From: Neobacillus bataviensis LMG 21833
GTDB taxonomy: Bacteria > Bacillota > Bacilli > Bacillales > Cytobacillaceae
Direction of reading: 5' to 3'
Assembly: GCF_000307875.1 (NCBI RefSeq)
Contig: NZ_AJLS01000056.1
Span: 52,684 to 116,683, forward strand
Length of the DNA stretch: 64,000 nucleotides
Shown: positions 9,555 to 19,492 of the stretch, one piece after another
Layout: the number at the start of each line of letters is the position of its first letter
Position numbering within the stretch: position 1 is the stretch's first letter
Made by a program: the position numbers and the translations under genes
The notes under the pieces: model-generated
The model's database searches: none
What the model was told of the DNA's origin: nothing
What the model saw: the letters and a program-made list of their open reading frames with translations, nothing else

Positions 9555-9640
9555 CCTTTCCCTTCCTTTCTCTACATTCTTTAAAAATTTTAAGGATATG
9601 CCTTTTGTAAAAATAGACACATCATTAAAATTTTTATAAA

Positions 9641-9750
9641 ATGGGCATCCAACCCGTCCTCACACCACACTACCGACGACTTGCGTCTAAGGTCTTAGAC
9701 CCACAGCATGACCGAGTGCCTCCATCGATAAAGGGGAGGAGACATCACCA
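9641..9750 (-). ncRNA. EAR: EAR / epsC RNA antitermination element
   Basis: Structured non-coding segment between epsB and epsC, exactly where the eps-associated RNA (EAR, epsC motif) lies in B. subtilis. There it promotes processive antitermination through the long eps operon. On the minus strand several helices are visible: CCTCC...GGAGG near the 5' end (around 9719-9742), a perfect GTCTAAG-AC-CTTAGAC hairpin in the middle, and a 3' GGGTTGG...CCC stem. Its GC content is clearly higher than the flanking DNA, another sign of structured RNA. Identification rests on position, the conserved-looking GGAGGCACTCGGTCATG stretch and the stem arrangement; a covariance-model search was not possible here. 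Confidence 0.8.
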
Positions 9751-9821
9751 AAATTTACTATCCTACTCTTTTAAAAAACAATTAATTCCATATAACGAAC
9801 ATAAGTGGAAAATTTTTTCTT

Positions 9822-10481
9822 CTAACATTCATTAATAACGACGCCAATTAGTGTAGCTTTTGCAAATTCTAATACCTTTTTTGCTTCAATCGCTTGATCA
9901 AGCGATGTTTTCCCTTTCTGAATAACTAATACTACGCCGTCGCATTGATTTGCTAAAAGCTTTGTATCGGTTAACTCTAGCACCGAATGGGAGTCGATTA
10001 ATACTACATCATAAGATTTTAAAGAAGTAATCAATACCTCTTGTAACAATGGTGTGGATAGTAATTCACCGGGATTTATTGGGATAGCACCACTTGTTAG
10101 GACATCGAGCCTGCCTATTTCCGTATGATGAACAGCATCAAAAAAACTTGTTCTACCAATAAGAATATCTGTTAAACCAACAGAGTTTTGAATTTTAAAG
10201 ATCGAATGTAATTCAGGATTACGTAAATTAGCATCTATTAACAGAATTTTTTCCTTTTGCTGTGCCAAGGAGATCGCAAGGTTTGCAGCAGTGGTTGATT
10301 TTCCTTCTCCTTTGCTAGGGGAAGTGATTAGGAATGTTCTACTTCTTTTATCTATCATCGAGAATTTAATATTTGCTTGAATCATGCGGTATTGCTCAGA
10401 TATTATAGATTCCGGATGAGTGTAGGCAACTAGTGGTCTTTTTTTTGTTATCGCACTTTCCTTCCCTTTACTTATAGCCAA
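9822..10481 (-). CDS. epsB: EpsB-like BY-kinase without C-terminal tyrosine tail
   Basis: Bacterial tyrosine (BY) kinase catalytic domain with Walker A SPSKGEGKSTTAANLA, Walker A' ILLIDANLRNPELH and Walker B YDVVLIDSHSV. It works with the membrane modulator EpsA to control polysaccharide synthesis. A TTG start at 10479-10481 fits best, with AGGGGGTGA upstream; the GTG at 10490 is too close to the SD. It overlaps the end of epsA. The protein stops at TLIGVVINEC, and no tyrosine cluster follows, unlike B. subtilis EpsB, which ends in a short Lys/Ser/Tyr tail. In Walker B the usual SPP is replaced by SHS. ATP binding therefore looks intact but classical tail autophosphorylation does not. Confidence 0.88.
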   Translation of the reverse strand: MAISKGKESAITKKRPLVAYTHPESIISEQYRMIQANIKFSMIDKRSRTFLITSPSKGEGKSTTAANLAISLAQQKEKILLIDANLRNPELHSIFKIQNSVGLTDILIGRTSFFDAVHHTEIGRLDVLTSGAIPINPGELLSTPLLQEVLITSLKSYDVVLIDSHSVLELTDTKLLANQCDGVVLVIQKGKTSLDQAIEAKKVLEFAKATLIGVVINEC

Positions 10482-11202
10482 TCGTCTCACCCCCTACTTC
10501 TAGTTCAATCTGCGTAATGTTTTTCTTTTTCAAATTCCTTTTATGCATTTTCGGAACTCTTCCTAATACAGGAAGTCCCAGCATTTCTTCCACTTCACGT
10601 TCCGACCTTAAAGAATCATCCAACGAATCTAACAAAAACACTAAACCGATTCCGATGACTAATCCGGCAATAAAGCCGATTAAGATCAACTTATTTTGGC
10701 TTTGATTTATTGGCAATGGATTTACCTTAGCATCAGATAATAAACGTACATCATTAAAATCCATAATCGTTGGAATTTCCTGTTTATAAATCTTCGCAGT
10801 TGTATTAGCAATATCTGCAGCCCTATTCGGATCTGTATCTGTAACACTAATACTTACAACTTGTGAATTATCAACACTTGCAACAGTAATTCGTCCAGCC
10901 AAGGATTCAACTGACTGAGATAATCCTAATTCTTTGACTACCTTATCTAATACGATTGAGTCTTTAATAATTACCTGCAAGGTATTCCTATTTTCTGGAT
11001 TTGCCTCGATAATAATTCTTGAAGAAGATTGGTATAGGGGTGCGTTATTTAAATAACTATAATAAGCACTCGCTCCTGTTGTGATAATTGTTAAGATGAG
11101 AATTAACCAAAGTCTTCTTTTTATTACAAGGAAGATTTCTTTTAAATCTATGTCCTTGGCTTTTCTTTTTGATAAGTTATTCATTTCATAAATTCGATTC
11201 AT
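10468..11202 (-). CDS. epsA: EpsA-like Wzz/co-polymerase, BY-kinase modulator
   Basis: Capsular polysaccharide co-polymerase (Wzz family): a cytoplasmic N-terminus, a first TM helix (about residues 30-50), an extracellular domain, and a second TM (about 172-192, LILIGFIAGLVIGIGLVFLL), followed by a cytoplasmic tail that would activate EpsB. The motif PLPINQSQNK before TM2 is typical. The ATG at 11200-11202 has GGGAGG 4 nt upstream. First gene of the operon, 65 nt downstream of the -10 box of its promoter. It controls chain length/export of exopolysaccharide together with EpsB. The length of 244 residues is normal. Confidence 0.9.
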   Translation of the reverse strand: MNRIYEMNNLSKRKAKDIDLKEIFLVIKRRLWLILILTIITTGASAYYSYLNNAPLYQSSSRIIIEANPENRNTLQVIIKDSIVLDKVVKELGLSQSVESLAGRITVASVDNSQVVSISVTDTDPNRAADIANTTAKIYKQEIPTIMDFNDVRLLSDAKVNPLPINQSQNKLILIGFIAGLVIGIGLVFLLDSLDDSLRSEREVEEMLGLPVLGRVPKMHKRNLKKKNITQIELEVGGETIGYK

Positions 11203-11266
11203 AAAAGCCTCCCAAATAAAGGTTTAATTTGTGCTATTAAGAAAAAACCAGTGCTTTATATCCATA

Positions 11267-11295
11267 ATATTAGTTCTTTATATAGAACATGTCAA
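11267..11295 (-). promoter_or_regulatory. epsA sigma-A promoter with SinR-type operator in the spacer
   Basis: On the minus strand TTGACA (11295-11290) and TAATAT (11272-11267) are separated by exactly 17 nt. The spacer is almost entirely the palindrome GTTCTATATAAAGAAC (11288-11273). Its two halves, GTTCT and AAAGAAC, match the 7-bp SinR box (GTTCTYT) known from B. subtilis eps. A second AAAGAAC copy sits at 11344-11350 (plus strand). Bound repressor would cover the polymerase contact region directly. Operator identity is inferred from the consensus; the promoter geometry is directly visible. Confidence 0.8.
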
Positions 11296-11389
11296 CAAAA
11301 TATAATGTTATTATCCAAAAAGTTGTGTTTACTAGGAATCACAAAAGAACTCTAATTTAACCACGCACCTAACTACTACGGAAAAAAGG

Positions 11390-11418
11390 TTGACACCTCC
11401 GTCGAACTGTAGTAAATT
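11390..11418 (+). promoter_or_regulatory. Promoter of the methionine operon
   Basis: TTGACA (11390-11395), a 17-nt spacer, and TAAATT (11413-11418) lie about 25 nt upstream of the SAM riboswitch. It is divergent from the epsA promoter, with about 95 bp between the two -35 boxes. Confidence 0.65.
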
Positions 11419-11442
11419 TTATAAATAATCTAAATAATTGAT

Positions 11443-11559
11443 TTCTTATCAAGAGAGGTTGAGGGAATGGCCCTGCGACGCCTCAGCAACCATCAATGGT
11501 TTTATTCATTGAAAAGGTGCTAAGTCCTGCAAATTAGCTGCTAATTTGCAAGATAAGAA
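11443..11559 (+). promoter_or_regulatory. SAM-I riboswitch (S-box)
   Basis: The canonical S-box starts with TTCTTATCAAGAGAGG and continues with GAGGGA, GGCCC, and CCTCAGCAACC. The P1 helix is TTCTTATC (11443-11450) paired with GATAAGAA (11552-11559). The P3 and P4 hairpins lie between (GGTTTTATTCATTG... and GCAAATTAGCTGCTAATTTGC). SAM binding should favour the downstream terminator and shut off metI-metC-yitJ-metH. Known family; the identification follows from sequence, position and function of the downstream genes. Confidence 0.97.
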
Positions 11560-11583
11560 GAATGACACTTTGGTCGTGCTTAC

Positions 11584-11614
11584 AAAAGTCTTCTTCTTAA
11601 AGAAGACTTTTTTT
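11584..11614 (+). terminator. Intrinsic terminator of the SAM riboswitch
   Basis: A 12-bp stem, AAAAGTCTTCTT / AAGAAGACTTTT, with a CTTA loop is followed by a T run. It forms the expression platform of the S-box and lies about 90 nt before metI. Confidence 0.92.
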
Positions 11615-11702
11615 ATTATTAAATAACTTTATCACTCAACAGCGTTAAAGCAACACAAAGAAAAAAATGATCTTTCTATTCATTAAACAAGGAGTGTGCA
11701 TC

Positions 11703-12815
11703 ATGTACAAAATTGATACAAAACTTGCCCAAATTGGAAATCGCAGTGATACAGCTACAGGGACTGTGAATCCACCCGTTTATTTTTCAACAGCCTTCAG
11801 ACACAATGGAATCGGGCAATCAACCGGTTTTGACTATTCACGGACAGGAAATCCAACACGACAGCTCCTTGAACAAACGATTGCTGACTTGGAATGTGGT
11901 GATCAAGGATATGCCTGCAGCTCGGGGATGGCAGCTATTTTTACGATTCTTTCCTTATTTCAGTCCGGTGACGAATGGCTGGTGAGTGAAGATTTATATG
12001 GCGGCACCTACCGTTTATTGGAAAAGGGCTATAAAAAATGGGGCTTGACGTGTCAGTATGTCAATACATGTTGTCCTAAAGAGATTGAACGGAAGATTTC
12101 ACCTCAGACGAAAGCGATCTTTCTTGAGACTCCCACCAATCCCCTCATGCAGGAATCCGATATTGCCGCTGTTTCAGCCATTGCTAAGAAACATGGCATA
12201 TTGCTGATTGTTGACAATACATTCTATACTCCACTTTTACAGCAGCCGATCGTACTTGGAGCCGACATCGTCATCCATAGCGCGACGAAATATCTAGGCG
12301 GTCATAATGATGTTCTTGCCGGGCTGGTTGTCGCGAAAGGCCAGGAACTTTGTGAAGCTTTGGCATTTCATCATAACGGGGCTGGCGGTGTCCTGAGTCC
12401 CTTTGACTCCTGGCTGTTAATGCGCGGCATGAAGACCTTGTCGCTTCGCATGAAACAACATGAGAAAAATGCTCAGGAAATCGTGGAATTTCTTTCAAAC
12501 CATGAGGCGGTGACAGAGGTCCTTTACCCGGGAAGAGGCGGGATGGTTTCGTTCCGGTTAAAAGAAGAATCATGGGTGAATCCATTTTTACAAGGCTTAA
12601 AGCTAATTACGTTTGCGGAAAGTCTTGGCGGCACGGAAAGCTTTATTACGTATCCGGCCACACAAACACATGCGGATATTCCAGAAGAAATAAGGATTCA
12701 ATCAGGCGTGGACAATCGTTTATTGCGTTTTTCCGTTGGGATTGAAGATGCAGGGGATATAATTTTTGACCTTGAGGGTGCTTTTGCCCATATCAATGAA
12801 GGAGTGATTGCATAA
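11703..12815 (+). CDS. metI: MetI, cystathionine gamma-synthase / O-acetylhomoserine thiolyase
   Basis: PLP enzyme of the Cys/Met metabolism family making cystathionine (or directly homocysteine) from an activated homoserine. The PLP lysine is in HSATKYLGGH (about K196), with YSRTGNPT and SSGMAAI upstream. The C-terminal RLLRFSVGIED is typical. The short connection EVLYPGRGGMVSF, lacking the HPGH segment of MetC-type relatives, matches B. subtilis MetI. The ATG at 11703 has AAGGAGTG upstream; a longer frame from 11667 has no SD. First gene behind the SAM riboswitch; its stop overlaps the metC start (TAATG). Confidence 0.95.
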   Translation: MYKIDTKLAQIGNRSDTATGTVNPPVYFSTAFRHNGIGQSTGFDYSRTGNPTRQLLEQTIADLECGDQGYACSSGMAAIFTILSLFQSGDEWLVSEDLYGGTYRLLEKGYKKWGLTCQYVNTCCPKEIERKISPQTKAIFLETPTNPLMQESDIAAVSAIAKKHGILLIVDNTFYTPLLQQPIVLGADIVIHSATKYLGGHNDVLAGLVVAKGQELCEALAFHHNGAGGVLSPFDSWLLMRGMKTLSLRMKQHEKNAQEIVEFLSNHEAVTEVLYPGRGGMVSFRLKEESWVNPFLQGLKLITFAESLGGTESFITYPATQTHADIPEEIRIQSGVDNRLLRFSVGIEDAGDIIFDLEGAFAHINEGVIA

Positions 12816-14008
12816 TGGCACAGGAAGAATTCAGCTTTGAAACCAGGCTGCTTCATAATAAACATAAAATTGATCCAACAACTGGAGCGGTGAGTGTGCC
12901 GATTCAGCATGCATCCACCTTCCACCAATCTGATTTCGATCAGTTTGGCAAGTACGATTACGGCCGCAGTTTAAATCCGACAAGGGAAGCACTAGAAGAT
13001 GTCATTGCTGAACTTGAGGGAGGGGTAAAAGGATTTGCCTTCTCATCAGGTATGGCCGCGATTTCTACGGCATTTCTTATGCTTTCCGCCGGTGATCACA
13101 TTGTCATTACTGAAGATGTATACGGAGGTACGTTCCGAATGGTGACAGAGGTTCTTTCCCGGCTTGGAATTGACCATACGTTTGTCGATATGACAAATTT
13201 AGATGAAGTGAAACAAGCGATTCAGCACAATACCAAAGCCTTTTATGTGGAAACTCCGTCGAATCCATTGATGAAGGTAACTGACATTAAGGCGATTAGC
13301 AGGATTGCAAAAGAAACGGGCGCGTTGACCTTTGTCGATAACACGTTCCTGACTCCTTCTTATCAAAAGCCGTTGGAATTAGGAGCAGATGTTGTGCTGC
13401 ACAGTGCGACGAAATTCCTATCCGGTCATAGCGATGTCGTGGCGGGACTCGCCGTTGTCAAAGACGAAGATTTAGCGAAAAGATTAGGCTTTTTGCAAAA
13501 TGGCTTTGGGGCAATCCTGGGGGTGCAAGATGCTTGGCTGGTTTTAAGAGGCATCAAGACGCTGCATGTTCGACTGGAACAATCACAAAAATCAGCTATA
13601 AAACTAGCGAAATTCTTAGATTCTCATCCACTTGTTGATAAAGTCCATTATCCTGGGCTCGCAAGTCACCCGCAATACCAGCTGCAAAAAGAGCAAGCGG
13701 CAGGTCCTGGGGCCGTGCTATCTTTTGAATTGGCTACCGAAGATGCGCTTCGAACCTTTCTTGCAAACGTGAAAATACCTGTATTTGCTGTCAGTCTCGG
13801 GGCGGTTGAATCGATCCTTTCTTATCCGGCGAAAATGTCCCATGCGGCCATGCCGCAGGAGGAACGGGAAAAACGCGGGATTACAAATAGCCTGATTCGC
13901 CTATCAGTAGGGCTCGAAAATCCCGATGATTTGATCAAGGATTTCGCACAAGCCTTCAGCCTTGTTGAACAAAAACAATTGGTTTTACACCAGGGAGAAT
14001 CTTCATGA
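12815..14008 (+). CDS. metC: MetC, cystathionine beta-lyase
   Basis: Second Cys/Met-family PLP enzyme of the operon; it cleaves cystathionine to homocysteine, pyruvate and ammonia. Motifs: [25 protein letters not shown] and the PLP lysine in [10 protein letters not shown] (about K200). It retains the [22 protein letters not shown] segment missing in MetI, which supports the MetI/MetC distinction. The start overlaps the metI stop by 1 nt with AAGGAG inside the metI tail, so translation is probably coupled. Its end overlaps yitJ by 4 nt. Annotation databases sometimes swap gamma-synthase and beta-lyase names in this family; the order metI-metC is as in B. subtilis. Confidence 0.94.
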   Translation: MAQEEFSFETRLLHNKHKIDPTTGAVSVPIQHASTFHQSDFDQFGKYDYGRSLNPTREALEDVIAELEGGVKGFAFSSGMAAISTAFLMLSAGDHIVITEDVYGGTFRMVTEVLSRLGIDHTFVDMTNLDEVKQAIQHNTKAFYVETPSNPLMKVTDIKAISRIAKETGALTFVDNTFLTPSYQKPLELGADVVLHSATKFLSGHSDVVAGLAVVKDEDLAKRLGFLQNGFGAILGVQDAWLVLRGIKTLHVRLEQSQKSAIKLAKFLDSHPLVDKVHYPGLASHPQYQLQKEQAAGPGAVLSFELATEDALRTFLANVKIPVFAVSLGAVESILSYPAKMSHAAMPQEEREKRGITNSLIRLSVGLENPDDLIKDFAQAFSLVEQKQLVLHQGESS

Positions 14009-15867
14009 GCTTTTTAGAAAAATTAAACAATCAAATCTTAATTGCAGACGGAGCCATAGGTACCCTCCTCTATACTTATGGAGTGGACTCTTGCTCGGAG
14101 GAATTAAATCTATCTCAGCCTGAACAGATTCAAAATATCCATCGAGCATATATTGACGCTGGAGCAGACGTCATTCAGACACACACCTATGCAGCCAACT
14201 ATTTAAAGCTGCAGCGGTATGGACTGGAAGACTCTGTGAAGGAGATTAACAGCGCTGCCGTTCGGAATGCAAAAAAGGCGGCACAGAATAATGCCTATGT
14301 ACTTGGAACAATGGGCGGTAATCGCGGGGTTAAGCCTAACTCCATTTCAATTGATGAGCTAAAACGCAGCTTCCGCGAGCAATTATACTGTCTTCTGCTT
14401 GAAGGGGTTGACGGTTTATTACTGGAAACCTTTTACGACTTAGAAGAACTTGAAACCGTTCTGACAATTGCCAGGAAGGAAACAAAGCTGCCGATTATTG
14501 CGCAGGTTTCGCTTCAAGAGCCGGGCATTTTGCAAAATCAACTGCCTGTTAACGAGGCACTCACAAGGTTAGAAAGTCTGGGAGCAGATGTCATTGGTCT
14601 TAATTGCCGGCTCGGGCCGCATCATATGCTGCTCACCCTTGAACAAATTGAGCTTCCAAAGCATGCCTTTCTCTCGGCTTATCCAAACGCCAGTTTGCCA
14701 ACCTATACGGACGGGAAATTCCATTATGAGGGCGACGCCGGCTATTTTCGTCAGTCAGCTCGGGCATTTCGAAATGAAGGGGTTCGCCTTCTTGGCGGCT
14801 GCTGCGGTACTACACCTGCACACATCCGGGCGTTTGCTGAAGAACTAAAGAATAGTGTCCCGATTACAGAAAAGGTAGTAAAATTGAAACCAAAGAAGAT
14901 TGTCGTCGAATCTTCTGCTGTTAAAAGGGAGTTCGCTCCCCTTCAAGAAATTGTAAAGGAAAGACCCTCGGTAATCGTGGAATTAGATCCACCCCGAAAG
15001 CTAGATACTAGCAAATTTTTCGAAGGGGCTAAAGCTTTAAAGGACGCAGGAATTGATTCAATCACATTAGCTGACAATTCACTGGCCACTGTACGGATTT
15101 CAAACGAATCCCTTGGGTACTTGGTGAAACAGGAACTGAACTTGCGGCCGCTGATTCATATTGCCTGCCGCGACCGAAATATCATCGGCTTGCAATCTCA
15201 TTTAATGGGTCTGCATACACTTGGCTTGAATGACGTTCTTGCCATTACCGGTGATCCCGCTAGAGTCGGCGATTTCCCTGGCGCCTCCTCCGTATATGAT
15301 GTATCTTCATTTGAATTGATTCAAATGATTAAGCAATTAAACGAAGGCCTTTCTTTTTCAGGGAAAGATTTGGGGCAAAAAACGGCATTCAGTATTGCGG
15401 CTGCCTTTAACCCAAATGTTCGCTCGGTTGAAAAAGCAGTGAAGCGGCTTGAGAAGAAGATCCATTTCGGTGCCGATTACTTTATCTCTCAGCCGGTTTT
15501 TTCAGAGGAAAAACTGCTGGAAGTCTATGAACATACGAAACATTTAGATGCACCGATTTATATTGGCTTAATGCCGCTGATCAGCAGTAAAAATGCCGAG
15601 TTTCTTCATAATGAAGTGCCAGGTATAAAAATTTCCGATTCGATACGGGAGCGGATGGCGGGCTTGAATGATCATCCCCATCAGGCCACAAGAGAGGGAA
15701 TTGAAATTACCAAGTCACTCATTGATGCGGCACTGGATTTATTTAACGGGATTTATCTAATCACACCATTTTTACGTTATGAATTGACAGCAGAGCTGGC
15801 AATTTACGCGAAGGAACGAGCGATTGACTTAAGGGGGAACAGCTATGCCGAAAACATCGTTTATTGA
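14005..15867 (+). CDS. yitJ: Bifunctional homocysteine S-methyltransferase / methylenetetrahydrofolate reductase
   Basis: Two-domain protein. The N-terminal half (about residues 1-290) is a zinc homocysteine S-methyltransferase: [12 protein letters not shown] at the start, a mid-domain LNCR and the zinc ligands GGCCGT (C266, C267). The C-terminal half (about 320-610) is a MetF-like FAD reductase ([37 protein letters not shown]). It would supply 5-methyl-THF to MetH and may itself methylate homocysteine. It overlaps metC by 4 nt and metH by 23 nt, so it is part of the same transcript. Length of 620 matches B. subtilis YitJ. Substrate of the N-terminal domain is inferred. Confidence 0.93.
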   Translation: MSFLEKLNNQILIADGAIGTLLYTYGVDSCSEELNLSQPEQIQNIHRAYIDAGADVIQTHTYAANYLKLQRYGLEDSVKEINSAAVRNAKKAAQNNAYVLGTMGGNRGVKPNSISIDELKRSFREQLYCLLLEGVDGLLLETFYDLEELETVLTIARKETKLPIIAQVSLQEPGILQNQLPVNEALTRLESLGADVIGLNCRLGPHHMLLTLEQIELPKHAFLSAYPNASLPTYTDGKFHYEGDAGYFRQSARAFRNEGVRLLGGCCGTTPAHIRAFAEELKNSVPITEKVVKLKPKKIVVESSAVKREFAPLQEIVKERPSVIVELDPPRKLDTSKFFEGAKALKDAGIDSITLADNSLATVRISNESLGYLVKQELNLRPLIHIACRDRNIIGLQSHLMGLHTLGLNDVLAITGDPARVGDFPGASSVYDVSSFELIQMIKQLNEGLSFSGKDLGQKTAFSIAAAFNPNVRSVEKAVKRLEKKIHFGADYFISQPVFSEEKLLEVYEHTKHLDAPIYIGLMPLISSKNAEFLHNEVPGIKISDSIRERMAGLNDHPHQATREGIEITKSLIDAALDLFNGIYLITPFLRYELTAELAIYAKERAIDLRGNSYAENIVY

Positions 15868-18800
15868 TCAACTAAAAAAACGCATCCTTGTTATGGACGG
15901 GGCAATGGGAACCATGCTGCAGCAGGCGGAGCTTACTCCTGATGATTTTGGCGGCGAACAGTATGATGGCTGCAACGAGCACCTGAATTTAACCGCTCCC
16001 GCTGTGATTGCAAACATTCACCGGGAATATTTAGATGCTGGTGCCGATATTATTGAGACAAATACCTTCGGTGCAACAAGTATCGTGCTTGATGAATATG
16101 AGTTAGGATTTAAGGCCTATGAGATCAATAAAATTGCCGCGATGATTGCGGTCAGTGAAGTAATGAAGGTATCTACCGATAGTTGGCCCCGCTATGTGGC
16201 AGGATCAATGGGGCCAACAACGAAAACATTAAGTGTCACTGGTGGAACAACCTTTGATGTGCTCTCCGCTTCCTACGAAGAGCAGGCGATTGGTTTGATT
16301 GACGGCGGTGTTGATTTGCTCCTGCTTGAAACGAGCCAAGACATGCTAAATGTGAAAGCAGGCTATGTCGGGATTCAGAAGGCTTTTGAAAAAACAGGAA
16401 AAACACTGCCACTGTTTATTTCGGGCACGATTGAGCCAATGGGAACAACGCTCGCAGGGCAAACAATTGAGTCGTTCTATATTTCAGTCGAGCATATGAA
16501 TCCTGTAGCCGTTGGTTTGAACTGTGCAACCGGTCCAGAATTTATGCAGGATCATGTCCGTTCACTTGCGGGGCTCGCTGCCACTGCGGTTAGCTGTTAT
16601 CCGAATGCTGGCTTGCCTGATGAAGAAGGACATTACCATGAAACACCTGAAACACTTGCGAAAAAACTATCCGATTTTGCCGCCCATGGCTGGCTGAATA
16701 TTGTCGGCGGCTGCTGTGGGACGACGCCTGCACACATTAAGGCAATGGCTGAGGCGATGAAAGAATTTAAGCCGCGGGAAGTTCGGCAATCCGGTGTTCA
16801 TATGGTTTCCGGTATTGACCCGTTCATTTACGATGACCCAACGTTACGGCCAATTATGGTTGGTGAACGGACGAATGTGATTGGGTCGCGAAAATTCAAA
16901 CGGTTAATCACCGAAGGAAAATTTGAAGAAGCTGCGGAAATTGCCCGTGCTCAAGTTAAGGGCGGAGCGCACGTGATTGACCTGTGCTTAGCGGATCCAG
17001 ATCGTGAAGAGATCGTGGATATGGAAAATTTCATCAAAGAAGTCGTCAAGAAAATTAAAGTACCGCTCGTCATTGATTCAACTGATGAAAAGGTCATTGA
17101 AAGAGCCCTCAAGTATTCTCAAGGAAAAGCGATTATTAATTCGATTAATCTTGAAGACGGTGAGGAACGGTTCGAAGCGGTTGTGCCATTTATTCACCGC
17201 TATGGTGCTGCTGTTGTCGTGGGCACGATTGATGAAAAAGGCATGGGTGTAACTGCTGAGCGAAAACTGGAGATTGCCAGACGTTCCCATGACCTATTAG
17301 TCAATAAATATAAACTTAAATCACAGGATTTGATTTTTGATCCATTGGTTTTTCCAGTGGGTACGGGTGATGAACAATATATTGGATCGGCAAAAGCAAC
17401 TGTTGAAGGAATCAAGTTGATTAAAGAGCAACTTCCGGGGGTACAAACAATTCTCGGTATTAGTAATGTATCGTTCGGACTGCCGCCAGTTGGCAGGGAG
17501 ATTTTGAATTCCGTGTTTCTTTATCACTGTACACAAGCAGGGCTTGACTATGCCATCGTCAATACGGAGAAATTGGAGCGATTTGCGTCGATTTCAAAGG
17601 AAGAAGTCCAATTAGCGGAAGCCCTTCTTTTTGATACAACGGACGCAACGCTCGCGACCTTTACAGAATTTTATCGCGGCAAAAAGAAAGAATCGAAGGT
17701 AACCGGCACCAATATGACCTTAGAAGAACGACTAGCCTATTACGTGGTTGAAGGAACAAAAGAAGGCTTGCTGCCCGATTTAGACCTGGCTCTTGAATCC
17801 TACCCGGCTCCGCTTGAGATTATAAACGGACCGTTAATGGATGGGATGAAGGAAGTTGGGCGTTTGTTCAACGACAACCAATTAATTGTTGCGGAAGTGC
17901 TGCAAAGTGCTGAAGTAATGAAAGCGGCAGTATCACATTTAGAGCCGCATATGGAAAAAGGTGATGTTTCCGCTTCTAAAGGAAAAGTGATTCTGGCAAC
18001 GGTTAAAGGCGATGTCCATGATATCGGGAAAAATTTAGTGGATATCATTCTAAGCAATAATGGCTTTCAGGTACATGATCTCGGGATTAAGGTAACACCT
18101 ACGGAACTGGTTCAGGCCATTCGTGAGGAAAAACCGGATTTTGTTGGGCTATCAGGTTTACTGGTGAAATCCGCCCAGCAAATGGTGTTAACGGCTCAAG
18201 ATATGAAAGAAGCGGGTATCTCCTTGCCAATCTTAGTTGGCGGTGCCGCCCTTTCCCGGAAATTCACGGATACGAAAATTGCTAAGGAGTATGATGGGCT
18301 TGTTCTTTATGCAAAGGATGCGATGACGGGCTTATCACTTGCCAACCAGTTGGGTTCACCTGAGGAGCATCAAAAGCTGCTCGATGATAAAGTGGAAAGG
18401 CTTGCTGCTTTAGAAGTCCCTAGGGAATTGCCAATCCTGCCGAGTGGGTCAGTAGCGGTCAAAGTGAGACCTGCCATTTCCACAGAGGCACCGGTCTTTA
18501 CACCATTGGATACAAAAAGGCATATTTTGAGATCCTATTCTCTCTCCCATATTGAACCATATATCAATATGCAAATGCTGCTTGGGCATCATCTTGGTGT
18601 GAAGGGGAAAATTTCGAAATTACTCGCTGAGCGGGATGAGAAGGCTGTTAAAGTTAAAGAGGTTGTTGACCAATTACTGGCAGAGGCTAAAGCGAATCAG
18701 TGGATTACACCTGCGGCTGCCTATCAGTTTTTCCCGGCACAATCGGACGGGAACAAAGTGTATATCTATGACCCTGAAAATCCAGACACTGTGATTGAAA

Positions 18801-19294
18801 CATTTGATTTTCCGCGGCAGGAGTCAGCTCCCCATCTTTGTTTAGCAGACTTTTTAAAGCCTGTTGACAGTGGTGTGAAAGATTATGTTGGCTTCTTTAC
18901 GGTAACCGCTGGAAGAGGAATTCGCGAAAAAGCTGACCAGTTGAAGGCTGAAGGTCGTTTTCTTGAATGTCATGCTCTTCAGTCACTTGCTCTTGAGACC
19001 GCTGAAGGCTTCGCGGAGTTGATTCACCGGCAAATGCGCGATCGCTGGGGATTCCCGGATCCACTTGATTTTTCGATGCAGGATCGTTTTGCCGCTCATT
19101 ATCAAGGACAGCGTTTTTCGTTTGGCTACCCGGCATGTCCAGATTTAGAAGATCAGAAAAAGCTATTCAAACTCATTGGGCCAGAGGAAATAGGTATCCA
19201 GTTAACAGATGGCTGTATGATGGATCCGGAAGCATCCGTGTCGGCGATTGTATTTGCCCATCCGGAAGCAAGGTATTTTAATGTGTTGAGATAA
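15845..19294 (+). CDS. metH: MetH, cobalamin-dependent methionine synthase
   Basis: Full-length four-module enzyme transferring methyl from 5-methyl-THF to homocysteine via cobalamin. Modules: homocysteine/zinc domain (GGCCGT, C290/C291), pterin-binding domain ([15 protein letters not shown], about 338 onwards), B12 cap and Rossmann domain ([10 protein letters not shown], cobalt-ligand H725) and a C-terminal SAM-binding activation domain (about 880-1149, with [19 protein letters not shown] and [11 protein letters not shown]). The start inside yitJ (ATG at 15845 with AAGGGGGAACAGCT upstream) gives 1149 residues. B. subtilis uses the B12-independent MetE instead, so this organism depends on cobalamin here or has both. 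Followed by a strong terminator. Confidence 0.97.
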   Translation: MPKTSFIDQLKKRILVMDGAMGTMLQQAELTPDDFGGEQYDGCNEHLNLTAPAVIANIHREYLDAGADIIETNTFGATSIVLDEYELGFKAYEINKIAAMIAVSEVMKVSTDSWPRYVAGSMGPTTKTLSVTGGTTFDVLSASYEEQAIGLIDGGVDLLLLETSQDMLNVKAGYVGIQKAFEKTGKTLPLFISGTIEPMGTTLAGQTIESFYISVEHMNPVAVGLNCATGPEFMQDHVRSLAGLAATAVSCYPNAGLPDEEGHYHETPETLAKKLSDFAAHGWLNIVGGCCGTTPAHIKAMAEAMKEFKPREVRQSGVHMVSGIDPFIYDDPTLRPIMVGERTNVIGSRKFKRLITEGKFEEAAEIARAQVKGGAHVIDLCLADPDREEIVDMENFIKEVVKKIKVPLVIDSTDEKVIERALKYSQGKAIINSINLEDGEERFEAVVPFIHRYGAAVVVGTIDEKGMGVTAERKLEIARRSHDLLVNKYKLKSQDLIFDPLVFPVGTGDEQYIGSAKATVEGIKLIKEQLPGVQTILGISNVSFGLPPVGREILNSVFLYHCTQAGLDYAIVNTEKLERFASISKEEVQLAEALLFDTTDATLATFTEFYRGKKKESKVTGTNMTLEERLAYYVVEGTKEGLLPDLDLALESYPAPLEIINGPLMDGMKEVGRLFNDNQLIVAEVLQSAEVMKAAVSHLEPHMEKGDVSASKGKVILATVKGDVHDIGKNLVDIILSNNGFQVHDLGIKVTPTELVQAIREEKPDFVGLSGLLVKSAQQMVLTAQDMKEAGISLPILVGGAALSRKFTDTKIAKEYDGLVLYAKDAMTGLSLANQLGSPEEHQKLLDDKVERLAALEVPRELPILPSGSVAVKVRPAISTEAPVFTPLDTKRHILRSYSLSHIEPYINMQMLLGHHLGVKGKISKLLAERDEKAVKVKEVVDQLLAEAKANQWITPAAAYQFFPAQSDGNKVYIYDPENPDTVIETFDFPRQESAPHLCLADFLKPVDSGVKDYVGFFTVTAGRGIREKADQLKAEGRFLECHALQSLALETAEGFAELIHRQMRDRWGFPDPLDFSMQDRFAAHYQGQRFSFGYPACPDLEDQKKLFKLIGPEEIGIQLTDGCMMDPEASVSAIVFAHPEARYFNVLR

Positions 19295-19304
19295 AGATTA
19301 TTTT

Positions 19305-19333
19305 TCCGCGGAATTGATTCCGCGGATTTTTTT
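19305..19333 (+). terminator. Terminator after metH
   Basis: A perfect 10-bp stem TCCGCGGAAT / ATTCCGCGGA with a 2-nt loop, followed by seven T. It ends the methionine operon. Confidence 0.92.
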
Positions 19334-19340
19334 GTTAGAA

Positions 19341-19403
19341 GGGATTCCGCCAACTTGGTATGGAATTCCGCCAAACTTGGGAAGAATTCCGCCAACAACC
19401 CAA
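19341..19403. repeat. Three-unit 21-bp tandem repeat (ATTCCGCCAA core)
   Basis: Three copies of a 21-bp unit begin at about 19341, 19362 and 19383. The shared core is GGAATTCCGCCAAACTTGG with small changes, and the last copy is degenerate. It sits between the metH terminator and the marR promoter. On the minus strand the unit would read LAEFxxx, but no gene start supports translation. Confidence 0.75.
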
Positions 19404-19426
19404 CTCCCCCCTATTGTGAACATTCC

Positions 19427-19470
19427 TTGACATTTTTCACTAAATCCACTATAGTTACCTAGGTAACTAT
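19427..19470 (+). promoter_or_regulatory. marR promoter with overlapping 20-bp palindromic operator
   Basis: TTGACA (19427-19432), a 17-nt spacer and TATAGT (19450-19455). A perfect 20-bp inverted repeat, ATAGTTACCT followed by AGGTAACTAT (19451-19470), overlaps the -10 box and start site. This is the expected arrangement for autorepression by the MarR protein encoded next. Confidence 0.82.
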
Positions 19471-19492
19471 TTTAAAAAAATTGGAGTGTACT

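Noticed and set aside
19153..19398. 81-codon ORF (minus) with LAEF repeats
   Set aside because: Antisense to the metH 3' end and terminator; no SD; the repetition is from the DNA array.
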